Positions 52,467 through 59,987 of a stretch of 64,000 nt of DNA are shown one piece after another. Numbering within the stretch: position 1 is the stretch's first letter; each line of letters starts with the position of its first letter. The position numbers were made by a program, and so were the translations under genes. This DNA is from Acidobacteriota bacterium (lineage in GTDB: Bacteria; Acidobacteriota; Vicinamibacteria; Vicinamibacterales; CAVVIG01), in assembly GCA_003222395.1 (NCBI GenBank), contig QHWB01000036.1, positions 124,001-188,000 of the forward strand, given 5' to 3'. The notes under the pieces are model-generated. The model was not told where the DNA came from. It worked only from the letters and a program-made list of their open reading frames with translations, and did not search any database.

Positions 52467-54494
52467 ATGATCCAGCTCTCGAATTTGACGAAATCGTTCG
52501 GCGACCGCGTGCTGCTCGAAAACGTCACCTGGCAGATTACAGATCGGGAACGCGTCGGGCTGTGCGGCCCGAACGGCGCGGGTAAGACGACGCTGCTCAA
52601 GATGATGGCGGCGCTCGACGAGCCCGACGCGGGCGCCATCCTGAAGCCCGCGACGCTCACGGTCGGATATCTGCCGCAGGACGGCCTCACCCACGCGGGC
52701 CGTACGGTGTTCGACGAGGCGGCGAGCGCGTTCGGAGACCTGCTCGCAGTGAAGGCCGAGATGCACGCGCTCGAGGAACGTCTCGGGGATAGCGCGATCC
52801 CGGAGAACGAGCACGACGCGATGCTGCACCGCTACAGCGATCTCCAGGATCGCTTCCGCCTGAACGACGGCTACAGCATCGAGTTGAAGACCGCGACCGT
52901 GCTGCAGGGCCTTGGCTTCGAGACCGCGGACTTCGAGCGGCGCACCGAAACGTTCTCCGGCGGCTGGCAGATGCGCATCGCGCTCGCGAAGCTGCTGCTC
53001 GGGCAGCCGAACCTGCTGCTGCTCGACGAGCCGACCAACCATCTCGATCTGGAGGCGCGCAACTGGCTCGAGGAATATCTCAACGCCTATCTGCATGCGG
53101 TGATTCTCGTCTCGCACGACCGCTATTTCCTCGACGCCGTCGTCACGCGCATCGCCGACCTGACGCTCCGCACGTTGACCGATTACATCGGCAACTACAG
53201 CCACTATCTCGGCGAGCACGAAGCGCGCATCGAGGCGATGCGGAAGGCGAAGCGCGAGCAGGATGAAGAAGTCGCCCGCGTGAAGATGTTCATCGACCGC
53301 TTCCGCTACCAGGCGACGAAGGCGTCGCAGGTGCAGAGCCGGATCAAGATGCTCGAGAAGGTCGTGCCGATCGAAGTGCCGCCGGAGCGGAAGAAGATCC
53401 ACTTCGATTTTCCCGCGTGCGCGAAGAGCGGCCGCACGGTGCTGGAGCTGAAGCACGCGCACAAGGCGTACGGCGACCTCGTCGTCTTCAAGGACGTGAA
53501 CCTGCACCTCGAACGCGGCGATCGCATCGCGCTCGTCGGTCCCAACGGCGTCGGCAAATCGACCCTGATGCGCATGTTGTCGGGTGAGGAGGCGCCCGAC
53601 TCCGGTCACCGGAGCGTCGGCCACAACGTGGTGATGCAGTACTTCGCGCAGGACGAGGCGACGCGATTAGATCCTGCGCCGACCGTCTACGAGACGCTCG
53701 CGTCAGGATCGCCGCTGCACATGGTGCCGATGATTCGAAACATCCTCGGCGGATTCCTCTTCTCAGGTGACGACGTGTACAAATATGTTCGCGTGCTGTC
53801 GGGCGGCGAGCGCACGCGGCTCGCGGTCGCGCGCATGCTGCTGCGGCCGTCGAACACGCTGCTGCTCGACGAGCCGACCAACCATCTCGATCTCGACTCG
53901 AAGGAAGTCCTCCTCGACGCGCTCGTCGATTACGGCGGCACGCTCATCTTCGTCTCGCACGATCGCTACTTCGTCGAGCGTCTCGCGACGAAGATCATCG
54001 AGGTCGGCAACGGCACGGCGATCGTGTACCCAGGTACCTACAACGAATACCTATGGCATAAGGAGCAACCATCTGCGTCTCCCCAGGTAGCGCGAGCCTT
54101 TCAGGCGAGCGGACGACAGGCGAGCGGCAAGCCGAACGTTCGCTCGGCTAAAAGCCTCGCGCTACAAGAGACGACACCCCAACAGCAATCAAAGTCGCTG
54201 ACGCCGACCCAGTTACACGCCGATAAGAAGCGGCAGGACGCCGAAGCGCGCAAACGTCAGCGAGCGGCACAGCAGCGCCAGGCCGAAATCGACAAGCTCG
54301 AGAGCGAGATCGCCGAATGCGAAACCGCGATTCGCGAGATCGAGCAGACGATGTCGTCGCCCGGCTTCTACGACGATCGCGCCGCCGCGCAGCCGATCAT
54401 CGACAGGCACCAGGGGCTGATGTGGAAAGTCGGCCATCTGATGCACCGCTGGGAAGAACTGCAGGCGGCGGCGGATCTCACCGCTGGAGCCTGA
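52467..54494 (+). CDS. ABC-F family ATPase with in-frame palindromic insertion
   Basis: Soluble ABC-F protein of 675 aa, two ABC cassettes on one chain, which acts on the ribosome rather than in transport. Cassette 1 has GPNGAGKTT, the FSGGWQMRIALAKLLL signature and LLLLDEPTNHLDLE. The linker (about 245-310) has YRYQATKASQVQSRIKMLEK-type text (here FRYQATKASQVQSRIKMLEK). Cassette 2 has GPNGVGKST, LSGGERTRLAVARMLL and TLLLDEPTNHLDLD. A C-terminal coiled coil (about 590-665) matches Uup/YheS-type members. After TYNEYLWHKEQ, residues about 541-567 are encoded by an 81-bp palindromic element (54087-54167), a neat 27 codons, placed in the flexible region between cassette 2 and the coiled coil. Confidence 0.92.
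   Translation: MIQLSNLTKSFGDRVLLENVTWQITDRERVGLCGPNGAGKTTLLKMMAALDEPDAGAILKPATLTVGYLPQDGLTHAGRTVFDEAASAFGDLLAVKAEMHALEERLGDSAIPENEHDAMLHRYSDLQDRFRLNDGYSIELKTATVLQGLGFETADFERRTETFSGGWQMRIALAKLLLGQPNLLLLDEPTNHLDLEARNWLEEYLNAYLHAVILVSHDRYFLDAVVTRIADLTLRTLTDYIGNYSHYLGEHEARIEAMRKAKREQDEEVARVKMFIDRFRYQATKASQVQSRIKMLEKVVPIEVPPERKKIHFDFPACAKSGRTVLELKHAHKAYGDLVVFKDVNLHLERGDRIALVGPNGVGKSTLMRMLSGEEAPDSGHRSVGHNVVMQYFAQDEATRLDPAPTVYETLASGSPLHMVPMIRNILGGFLFSGDDVYKYVRVLSGGERTRLAVARMLLRPSNTLLLDEPTNHLDLDSKEVLLDALVDYGGTLIFVSHDRYFVERLATKIIEVGNGTAIVYPGTYNEYLWHKEQPSASPQVARAFQASGRQASGKPNVRSAKSLALQETTPQQQSKSLTPTQLHADKKRQDAEARKRQRAAQQRQAEIDKLESEIAECETAIREIEQTMSSPGFYDDRAAAQPIIDRHQGLMWKVGHLMHRWEELQAAADLTAGA
54087..54167. 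repeat. 81-bp palindromic element in ABC-F gene
   Basis: Starts GTAGCGCGAGCCTTTCAGGC and ends AAAAGCCTCGCGCTACAA; the ends are inverted copies with 14 of 16 bases matched. Length 81 bp, divisible by three, with no stop in the host frame. Homologous over its length to 59264-59340 and at its ends to 35802-35860. Confidence 0.8.
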
Positions 54495-54648
54495 CACCGA
54501 TCCGTAATCTGATTACAAATCTGTTATACTCGACAAGTGAGTCGTTCCCGTAACTGACTGATTTTAGGCGGCTTTTTGCACAGCTCGCAACCCGCGGCTC
54601 AGGCATACCGTTTGCCCCTCCGCCGCTGAGCTTTAGTACGCGCCTTCG

Positions 54649-55845
54649 ATGCCCGAGATGCCCCAGCGACGCCCTCGAACCGGTCGGAGTCCGGTTTCGG
54701 GTACGACAGGCGCGACCGCCGAGCGACGTCTCGCGTCGCGGCTGACGTCGCCCGACGACCGGTTTTTCCGGCACATCGTCGACAGCATGCGCAATGGCGT
54801 CATCGCGTTCCGGCGCGACGGCACGCTGGCGCTGATGAACGACGAGGCCTATCGGATTTTCGCGCTCGATCGGTCGCCCGGCGACGTCGGCCGTCCCTAC
54901 GTCGACGTGCTGCGCGAACGGGCGCCGGTCATCCGGGTGCTGTCGGGCGTGTTCGAGCTGGACCATCTGCCGAACCGCGCCGAGCTGCGGCTCAAAGAGC
55001 TCGACCGCGTGATCGGTTACACGCTGTCGCAGGTGAAGAACGACGAGGGCACCGCGATCGGCGCGGTGATGTTCTTCAAGGATCTGACGCAGGTCGAGCA
55101 GCTCGAGGAGCGAGAACGGCTTCGCGAGCGGCTCGTCTCGCTGGGGGAGATGGCGGCGGGCATCGCGCACGAGCTGAAGAATCCGCTCGCCGGCATCGAG
55201 GTGATGGCCGGGCTGCTTCGCCGTCAGGTGCCGACCGAAGGCGACGCGCAGTCGCTGCTGGCGGACATCATCAGCGAGGCGAAGCTGGCGAACGCGATCG
55301 TCGTCGAGATGCTCGAGTTCGTCAGGCCCGTCCGGCTGCAGGTGGAGCGGACCGACGTCGCCGACGTTCTGCAGCAGTCGGTGACGCTCGCCGAAACCAA
55401 GGTGCCGCGGCGCGGCGTCGATTTGAAGGTCGACCTCGAAGCGGGACTGCCGGCGATCGAAGGGGACCAACATCAGTTATGCCAGGTGTTCACGAACCTC
55501 CTGGCCAACGCGTTCGAGGCGCTCGACGGCAAGGGTCACGTCACGATCACCGGCGTGACAGGAACGATCGAGATGGATCCGGCGATGAGCGGCGCGGATC
55601 CGCCGACGCCGACGGTGGTGATCGACGTGCTGGACGACGGTCCCGGAGTGCCGCCGGATGCGACGGACAAGATTTTCGATCCGTTCTTCACGACCAAGCC
55701 GCAGGGCTCGGGGCTGGGACTCGCAATAGTTCGGAAGATCGTCGATGCGCACGACGGGCGCATCGACCTGAGCAGCACGCCCGGGAAGGGCACGCGCTTT
55801 CGGGTCACCCTGCCGGTGGCGAGCGCGTCGAGCTGGTTCAAGTAA
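54649..55845 (+). CDS. cytosolic PAS histidine kinase (NtrB/AtoS-like)
   Basis: Sensor kinase of 398 aa with no transmembrane segment. A disordered Arg-rich N-terminus is followed by a PAS domain (about 38-155: HIVDSMRNGVIAFRRDGTLA). HisKA has GEMAAGIAHELKNPLAGIEV (phospho-His) and the ATPase domain has NLLANAFEAL, DDGPGVPPDATDKIFDPFFT and GSGLGLAIVRKIVD, ending TPGKGTRFRVTLP. The gene order kinase then NtrC-type regulator (26 bp apart) indicates one system. A TATACT-like -10 lies at 54525-54530. Confidence 0.92.
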   Translation: MPEMPQRRPRTGRSPVSGTTGATAERRLASRLTSPDDRFFRHIVDSMRNGVIAFRRDGTLALMNDEAYRIFALDRSPGDVGRPYVDVLRERAPVIRVLSGVFELDHLPNRAELRLKELDRVIGYTLSQVKNDEGTAIGAVMFFKDLTQVEQLEERERLRERLVSLGEMAAGIAHELKNPLAGIEVMAGLLRRQVPTEGDAQSLLADIISEAKLANAIVVEMLEFVRPVRLQVERTDVADVLQQSVTLAETKVPRRGVDLKVDLEAGLPAIEGDQHQLCQVFTNLLANAFEALDGKGHVTITGVTGTIEMDPAMSGADPPTPTVVIDVLDDGPGVPPDATDKIFDPFFTTKPQGSGLGLAIVRKIVDAHDGRIDLSSTPGKGTRFRVTLPVASASSWFK

Positions 55846-55871
55846 CACGGCGACGTTCAGAGGACAAAACA

Positions 55872-57296
55872 ATGTGCCGCATCCTAATCGCTGACGATCA
55901 CGACGCTTTGCGCCGCGGGCTGGTACGCGGGCTGACCGCTGCCGGACACGAAGTCGAAGAGGCGTCCAACGGCAACATGGCCATCGAGCGGCTGCACGAC
56001 AGCTATTTCGACGTCGTGCTGAGCGATCTCAAGATGGGCGGCAGCGACGGGATGGACGTCCTGCGCACCACGCGCGCGCTGCATCCGACCACATCCGTCA
56101 TCCTGATGACGGCATTTGGATCGGTGAACACCGCAGTCGAGGCGATGAAGATCGGCGCGTTCGATTATGTGCAGAAGCCGTTCGAGATCGAGGAGATGGA
56201 GGTGAAGATCGAGAAGGCGCTCGAAGTGAAGCGTCTGAAGAACGAGCTCGACTACCTCCGCGGCACCCAGCAGGACATCTACGACTTCGACCGCATCGTC
56301 GGATCCAGCCCGGCGCTGCAGCGAGTGCTCGACATCGTCAAGAAGGTGGCGAAGAGCAACACGACGGTGTTGATCCGCGGCGAAACGGGGACGGGCAAGG
56401 AACTGATTGCGGGATCGATTCACCACAACTCGCTGCGGGCGGCGCGCAACTTCGTCAAAGTGAACTGCGCGGCGCTCCAGGAGAACCTGCTCGAGTCCGA
56501 GCTGTTCGGACACGAGAAGGGCGCGTTCACCGGCGCCGACAAGCAGCGCATCGGCCGCTTCGAGCAGGCCGACGGCGGCACGCTGTTTCTCGACGAAATC
56601 GGCGACATGAGCCCGAGCACGCAGGCGAAAATCCTCCGCGTCCTGCAGGAGCACGAGTTCGAGCGCCTCGGCGGCACGCGTACGCTGCGCGTCGACGTCC
56701 GCCTCATCGCGGCGACGAACCGCGATCTGCCGGCGATGGTACAGACCGGTCACTTCCGTGAAGACCTGTACTACCGGCTGAACGTCGTCTCGATCGAGAT
56801 GCCGCCGCTGCGCGAGCGCAAGGACGACATCGTGCCGCTCGCGAACACGTTCATCCGCAAGTTCGCGGGAGAGCTCAAGAAGAAGATCGAGGGGCTCGAG
56901 AGCGACGCGCAGAAGCTGCTCATGCGCTACAACTGGCCCGGCAATATCCGCGAGCTCGAGAACACGATCGAGCGCGCCATCCTGCTGGCCGAGGGGCGCT
57001 CCATCGCGTCGGGCGATCTCAGGCTCGGCGAAGTGCCAACCGCCGGCGGCGGCCGCGACCACGCGGCGGTCGTCAAGATTCCGCCGACCGGCATTCCGCT
57101 CGAGGACATCGAGCGCCATGCGCTCGTCGAAGCGCTGAAGATGTCGAACTGGGTTCAGAAGGATGCTGCGGAACTGCTCGCGATCAGCCCGCGCGTCATG
57201 AACTACAAGATCAAGACGCTCGGGATCGAGTTCCCGCGCGGCCGCCGCGCCGCGCCGCTGCAGCCGCCGACCGAGCCCGTCGCACAGGCTTCGTAG
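55872..57296 (+). CDS. sigma-54-dependent NtrC-family response regulator
   Basis: Activator of 474 aa. The receiver (about 1-120) has [19 protein letters not shown] and YVQKPFE. The AAA+ domain (about 140-370) has [18 protein letters not shown] and [10 protein letters not shown] Fis-type HTH ([20 protein letters not shown]) follows, with a short Pro-rich tail. The ATG at 55872 begins the receiver exactly. It should act at sigma-54 promoters; together with the regulator at 22141-23568 this gives two NtrC-type activators in 35 kb. Followed by a repeat that faces the xerC tail. Confidence 0.93.
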   Translation: MCRILIADDHDALRRGLVRGLTAAGHEVEEASNGNMAIERLHDSYFDVVLSDLKMGGSDGMDVLRTTRALHPTTSVILMTAFGSVNTAVEAMKIGAFDYVQKPFEIEEMEVKIEKALEVKRLKNELDYLRGTQQDIYDFDRIVGSSPALQRVLDIVKKVAKSNTTVLIRGETGTGKELIAGSIHHNSLRAARNFVKVNCAALQENLLESELFGHEKGAFTGADKQRIGRFEQADGGTLFLDEIGDMSPSTQAKILRVLQEHEFERLGGTRTLRVDVRLIAATNRDLPAMVQTGHFREDLYYRLNVVSIEMPPLRERKDDIVPLANTFIRKFAGELKKKIEGLESDAQKLLMRYNWPGNIRELENTIERAILLAEGRSIASGDLRLGEVPTAGGGRDHAAVVKIPPTGIPLEDIERHALVEALKMSNWVQKDAAELLAISPRVMNYKIKTLGIEFPRGRRAAPLQPPTEPVAQAS

Positions 57297-57302
57297 GTCG
57301 CT

Positions 57303-57381
57303 GACGGGCATGACGGCCGGAAGGGCACGACGGGCGGGATAGGCAGGACGGGCGGGACAGGCCGGATAGGCGGGAAGGCGA
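57303..57381. repeat. GGGCGGGA-type degenerate repeat, plus orientation
   Basis: About eight imperfect units of CGGGCGGGAyAGGC directly after the NtrC-type regulator stop. Inverted units of the same kind occupy 57424-57508, so the two arrays could form a long hairpin between the convergent genes. Confidence 0.5.
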
Positions 57382-57400
57382 GTGCAGGTAGGCTGATGTC

Positions 57401-58459
57401 CTACGGTTCCGCCTTTCGCGTCGCTCCTGCCTCTCCGGCCCTTCCTGCCTCTCGCGCCTTTCCGGCCCCTTCTGCCGTGCCCGCCATTCCTGCCATTCCC
57501 ACCCCTCCAGCTCTCGGATGACTTTTTCTATACACGTCCAACAACTGCGCCGCGTTCACGTGCGTATAGCGTTGCGTCGTGCCGAGCCGTGCGTGGCCGA
57601 GCAATTCCTGAATGGACCGCAGATCCGCACCGCGCTGCAGCAGGTGCGTCGCGAATGAATGCCGCAGCGCGTGCGGGCTGATGCCGGCGCGGGTGCTGCT
57701 CGCGGCGACGTACTTGCGAACGAGCCGGTCAACGCTGCGGACCGTTAGCCGTCCGCCGCGGTAATTGACGAACAACGGCTCGCGACGACGATTCTGGCGT
57801 CCGTCGGACTTGTGGCGTCCGGCTTCGGCGGGACTACCGCGAGGATCGCTGACGATTCCTTCCCGGTCGTTCAGATACTCTCGAATCGCCTTCATCGTCG
57901 TCGTGTTGAATGGGACGAGCCGCTGCTTGCGGCCCTTCCCCAACACGCGGACCATTCGCGCGCTCAGGTTCACGTCCTCCACGTCGAGGCCGGTCAGCTC
58001 GCTGAGACGGAGCCCGGACGCGTAGAACAGTTCGAGGATCGCGCGGTCTCTGCGCCCGAGCGCCGTTTCCTCCGACGCGGCGCCGAGCAGTGCGTCCATC
58101 TCGCTCTCGCTGAGATGCGCTGGCGTCCGAATCTCGCGCTTCGGCGTCGACACCATGGCACCCGGATCGCCCTCGATCTCGTCCTCGCGCCTGAGATACC
58201 GGATGAACGTCCTGGCGGCGGCCAGCTTTCGTGCCGCGGTCGCGCGCGACCGGCGCCGCTTGTGGAGGTCGGCAAGGAAGCTGCGGAGCGCCGTGCGATC
58301 GAGGTGCGCCGGCTTCACGTCGGCGCGCCGGACGCCGGCGAGCGCCGCGGCATGATCGATGAACTGAGCGAGATCGCTCTCGTACGCGCGCACGGTGTGC
58401 GGCGAAGCGTTGCGATTAAGCGCGAGAAACTTCAGGAACGCTTTCAGCTGTTCCGTCAT
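57401..58459 (-). CDS. xerC: site-specific tyrosine recombinase XerC
   Basis: Chromosome-dimer resolvase of 352 aa. The SAM-like N-terminal DNA-binding domain is at about 1-90 (LKAFLKFLALNRNASPHTVR). The catalytic domain shows Arg in ASGLRLSELTGL, Lys in GKGRKQRLVPF, HALRHSFATHLLQ, LGHARLGTTQRYTHV and the nucleophile Tyr in QRYTHV. Between EYLNDREGIV and EPLFVNYRGGRLT there is an extra 22-residue Arg/Gly/Asp-rich stretch where other XerC proteins have a short loop. The last 35 residues (GMAGMAGTAEGAG...) are encoded by a GC-rich tandem repeat. The ATG at 58459 lies 44 bp inside the trmFO 3' end, so both are cotranscribed. Confidence 0.93.
   Translation of the reverse strand: MTEQLKAFLKFLALNRNASPHTVRAYESDLAQFIDHAAALAGVRRADVKPAHLDRTALRSFLADLHKRRRSRATAARKLAAARTFIRYLRREDEIEGDPGAMVSTPKREIRTPAHLSESEMDALLGAASEETALGRRDRAILELFYASGLRLSELTGLDVEDVNLSARMVRVLGKGRKQRLVPFNTTTMKAIREYLNDREGIVSDPRGSPAEAGRHKSDGRQNRRREPLFVNYRGGRLTVRSVDRLVRKYVAASSTRAGISPHALRHSFATHLLQRGADLRSIQELLGHARLGTTQRYTHVNAAQLLDVYRKSHPRAGGVGMAGMAGTAEGAGKAREAGRAGEAGATRKAEP
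57424..57508. repeat. CCTTCCTGCC-type degenerate repeat forming the xerC tail
   Basis: Imperfect tandem units (TGCCTCTCCGGCCCTTCC, TGCCATTCC) on the plus strand encode the Gly/Ala/Glu tail of XerC on the minus strand. Confidence 0.5.
57783..57856. repeat. possible palindromic insertion in xerC
   Basis: TGGCGTCCGTCGGAC and TGTGGCGTCCGGCTTCGGCG then GGGACTACCGCGAGG: short stems around GGCGTCC and GTCCGGC/GCGGGAC, coinciding with the extra 22 residues in XerC. Family link to other elements is not shown. Confidence 0.35.
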
Positions 58460-59903
58460 GTCGTCGGGCGCGCCAGTCCTCGAGCGCGCGAAGCGCGCGC
58501 TCGGCAATCGCCAGCTTCTTTTCCATCTTTCCGCGTGGCGGCTTCGGAAGTGCCTCGATGATGCCGAAGGTGACGTTCGATGGCTCGTAATGCGCCGGAT
58601 TCGCGTGCGACACGTAATACGCAAGTGCGCCGATCGCCGTCGTCCGCGGTGGACAGGAGAGCGGCTCGCCTTTGACCATCGCCGCGGCGTTCAATCCGGC
58701 GAGCAGGCCGGACGCCGCCGATTCCACGTACCCTTCGACGCCCGACATCTGGCCGGCAAAGAACGTCGTGGGACGCCGCCGCACCTGCCACGTTTCGTCG
58801 AGCACGGTCGGCCCGTTGACGTACGTGTTGCGGTGCACCATGCCGAAGCGCACGAACTCCGCCTGCTCGAGGCCCGGAATCAGCCGCAGCACGCGCGCCT
58901 GATCGCCCCATTTGATTTGCGTCTGGAAGCCGACGAGGCTGAAGTGATCGCCGGCGAGATTGTCCTGCCGCAGCTGCACGGCGGCGTAGGGCTCCCGTCC
59001 GGTGCGCGGATCGACCAGCCCGACCGGCTTCATCGGACCGAAGCGGAGCGTGTCGCGGCCGCGATGCGCCATCACCTCGATCGGCAGACAGCCTTCGAAG
59101 AACCGCTCCTTGTCGAAGTCGTGAACCGTCGCCGATTCCGCGGCAACGAGCGCGTCGTGGAAGCGATCGTACTCTTCGCGCGTGAAGGGGCAATTCAGGT
59201 AGTCGCCTTCCCCACCGTCGACACCGCACGCCCGTGCTGGTGGCTCGGCGATCCGACGTAGACGTAGGGCGGGCCTTTCAGGCGAGCCGGTATCGTCAGG
59301 CGAGCCGGAATCGCGCGGCTGAATGCCTCGGGCTCCATCGCAACCGAGACTGCGATTCCAGCGCGACGCGCGAAAGACCCTCGAGCGATCGATCGTGTCC
59401 GCAAGGACGATTGGACTGATGGCGTCGTAGAAATAGAGATGACCGGTGCCGACGAGCGCGGCGATCTCGGCCGACAACGCGTCCGACGTCAGGGGGCCGG
59501 TGGCGACGACGACGGGGGCGCGTTCGCTAGACGCCGGCAGCGTCGTCACCTCTTCGCGGACGATCGAAATCAACGGATGACCCGCCAGCGTCGTGGTGAT
59601 CGCGTCCGCGAACCGCTCGCGATCGACCGCGAGCGCCGCGCCGGCAGGCACGCGGCTCTCCTCGGCCGCGCGCATCACGAGCGATCCGAGGCGCCGCATC
59701 TCCTCTTTCAAGAGACCCACGGCGTTGTCGAGCTTGTCGCCGCGAAACGAATTGCTGCACACGAGCTCGGCGAGGCGGTCGGTCTTGTGGACAGCCGTCG
59801 GACGCACGGGCCGCATCTCGTGGAGCGTCACCGCGACGCCCTGCGATGCGGCCTGCCAGGCGGCCTCAGATCCGGCAAGGCCGCCGCCGATGATTCTGAT
59901 CAT
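58416..59903 (-). CDS. trmFO: folate-dependent tRNA (uracil-54) methyltransferase TrmFO, with in-frame insertion
   Basis: FAD/folate-dependent enzyme of 495 aa that makes T54 in tRNA (formerly GidA-like, Gid). MIRIIGGGLAGSEAAWQAAS is the FAD dinucleotide-binding start. Then HKTDRLAELVCSNSFRGD and LYFYDAISPIVLADTID appear, and later the tetrahydrofolate region DYLNCPFTREEYDRFHDAL, LRFGPMKPVGLVDPRTGREP and GQMSGVEGYVESAASGLLAG. Between VFRASRW and GGEGDYLNCP about 48 residues are inserted, of which 25 are encoded by a palindromic element (59264-59340). Ordinary members run almost directly from one motif to the other. The open frame suggests a tolerated surface loop. Confidence 0.93.
   Translation of the reverse strand: MIRIIGGGLAGSEAAWQAASQGVAVTLHEMRPVRPTAVHKTDRLAELVCSNSFRGDKLDNAVGLLKEEMRRLGSLVMRAAEESRVPAGAALAVDRERFADAITTTLAGHPLISIVREEVTTLPASSERAPVVVATGPLTSDALSAEIAALVGTGHLYFYDAISPIVLADTIDRSRVFRASRWNRSLGCDGARGIQPRDSGSPDDTGSPERPALRLRRIAEPPARACGVDGGEGDYLNCPFTREEYDRFHDALVAAESATVHDFDKERFFEGCLPIEVMAHRGRDTLRFGPMKPVGLVDPRTGREPYAAVQLRQDNLAGDHFSLVGFQTQIKWGDQARVLRLIPGLEQAEFVRFGMVHRNTYVNGPTVLDETWQVRRRPTTFFAGQMSGVEGYVESAASGLLAGLNAAAMVKGEPLSCPPRTTAIGALAYYVSHANPAHYEPSNVTFGIIEALPKPPRGKMEKKLAIAERALRALEDWRARRHDGTAESVPEVSRA
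59264..59340. repeat. palindromic element in trmFO
   Basis: Begins GTAGGGCGGGCCTTTCAGGC and ends CGGCTGAATGCCTCGGGCTC then CATCG. Aligns with 54087-54167 along its length: the start, the internal TCAGGCGAGCCGG repeat, CGGCT-A-A-GCCTCG and the end. Slightly shorter (about 77 bp); more diverged at the right end. Confidence 0.7.
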
Positions 59904-59987
59904 CTTCTAGCTTGCGCGCGGGGCGCCGCCCCGCGCGCCTGCCGCCGCTCGCTCGTTCGCGCGCGGCGATGTTCGATGCGTTGTCTA

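Noticed and set aside
54540-54640. tRNA-like fold between the ABC-F and histidine kinase genes
   Set aside because: Only a weak GGCTCAG/CTGAGC stem is present; no cloverleaf, no T-loop consensus.
57401-58459. Tyrosine recombinase as integrase of a mobile island
   Set aside because: Context with trmFO, topA and dprA and overall length identify housekeeping XerC; no attachment sites or cargo are seen.
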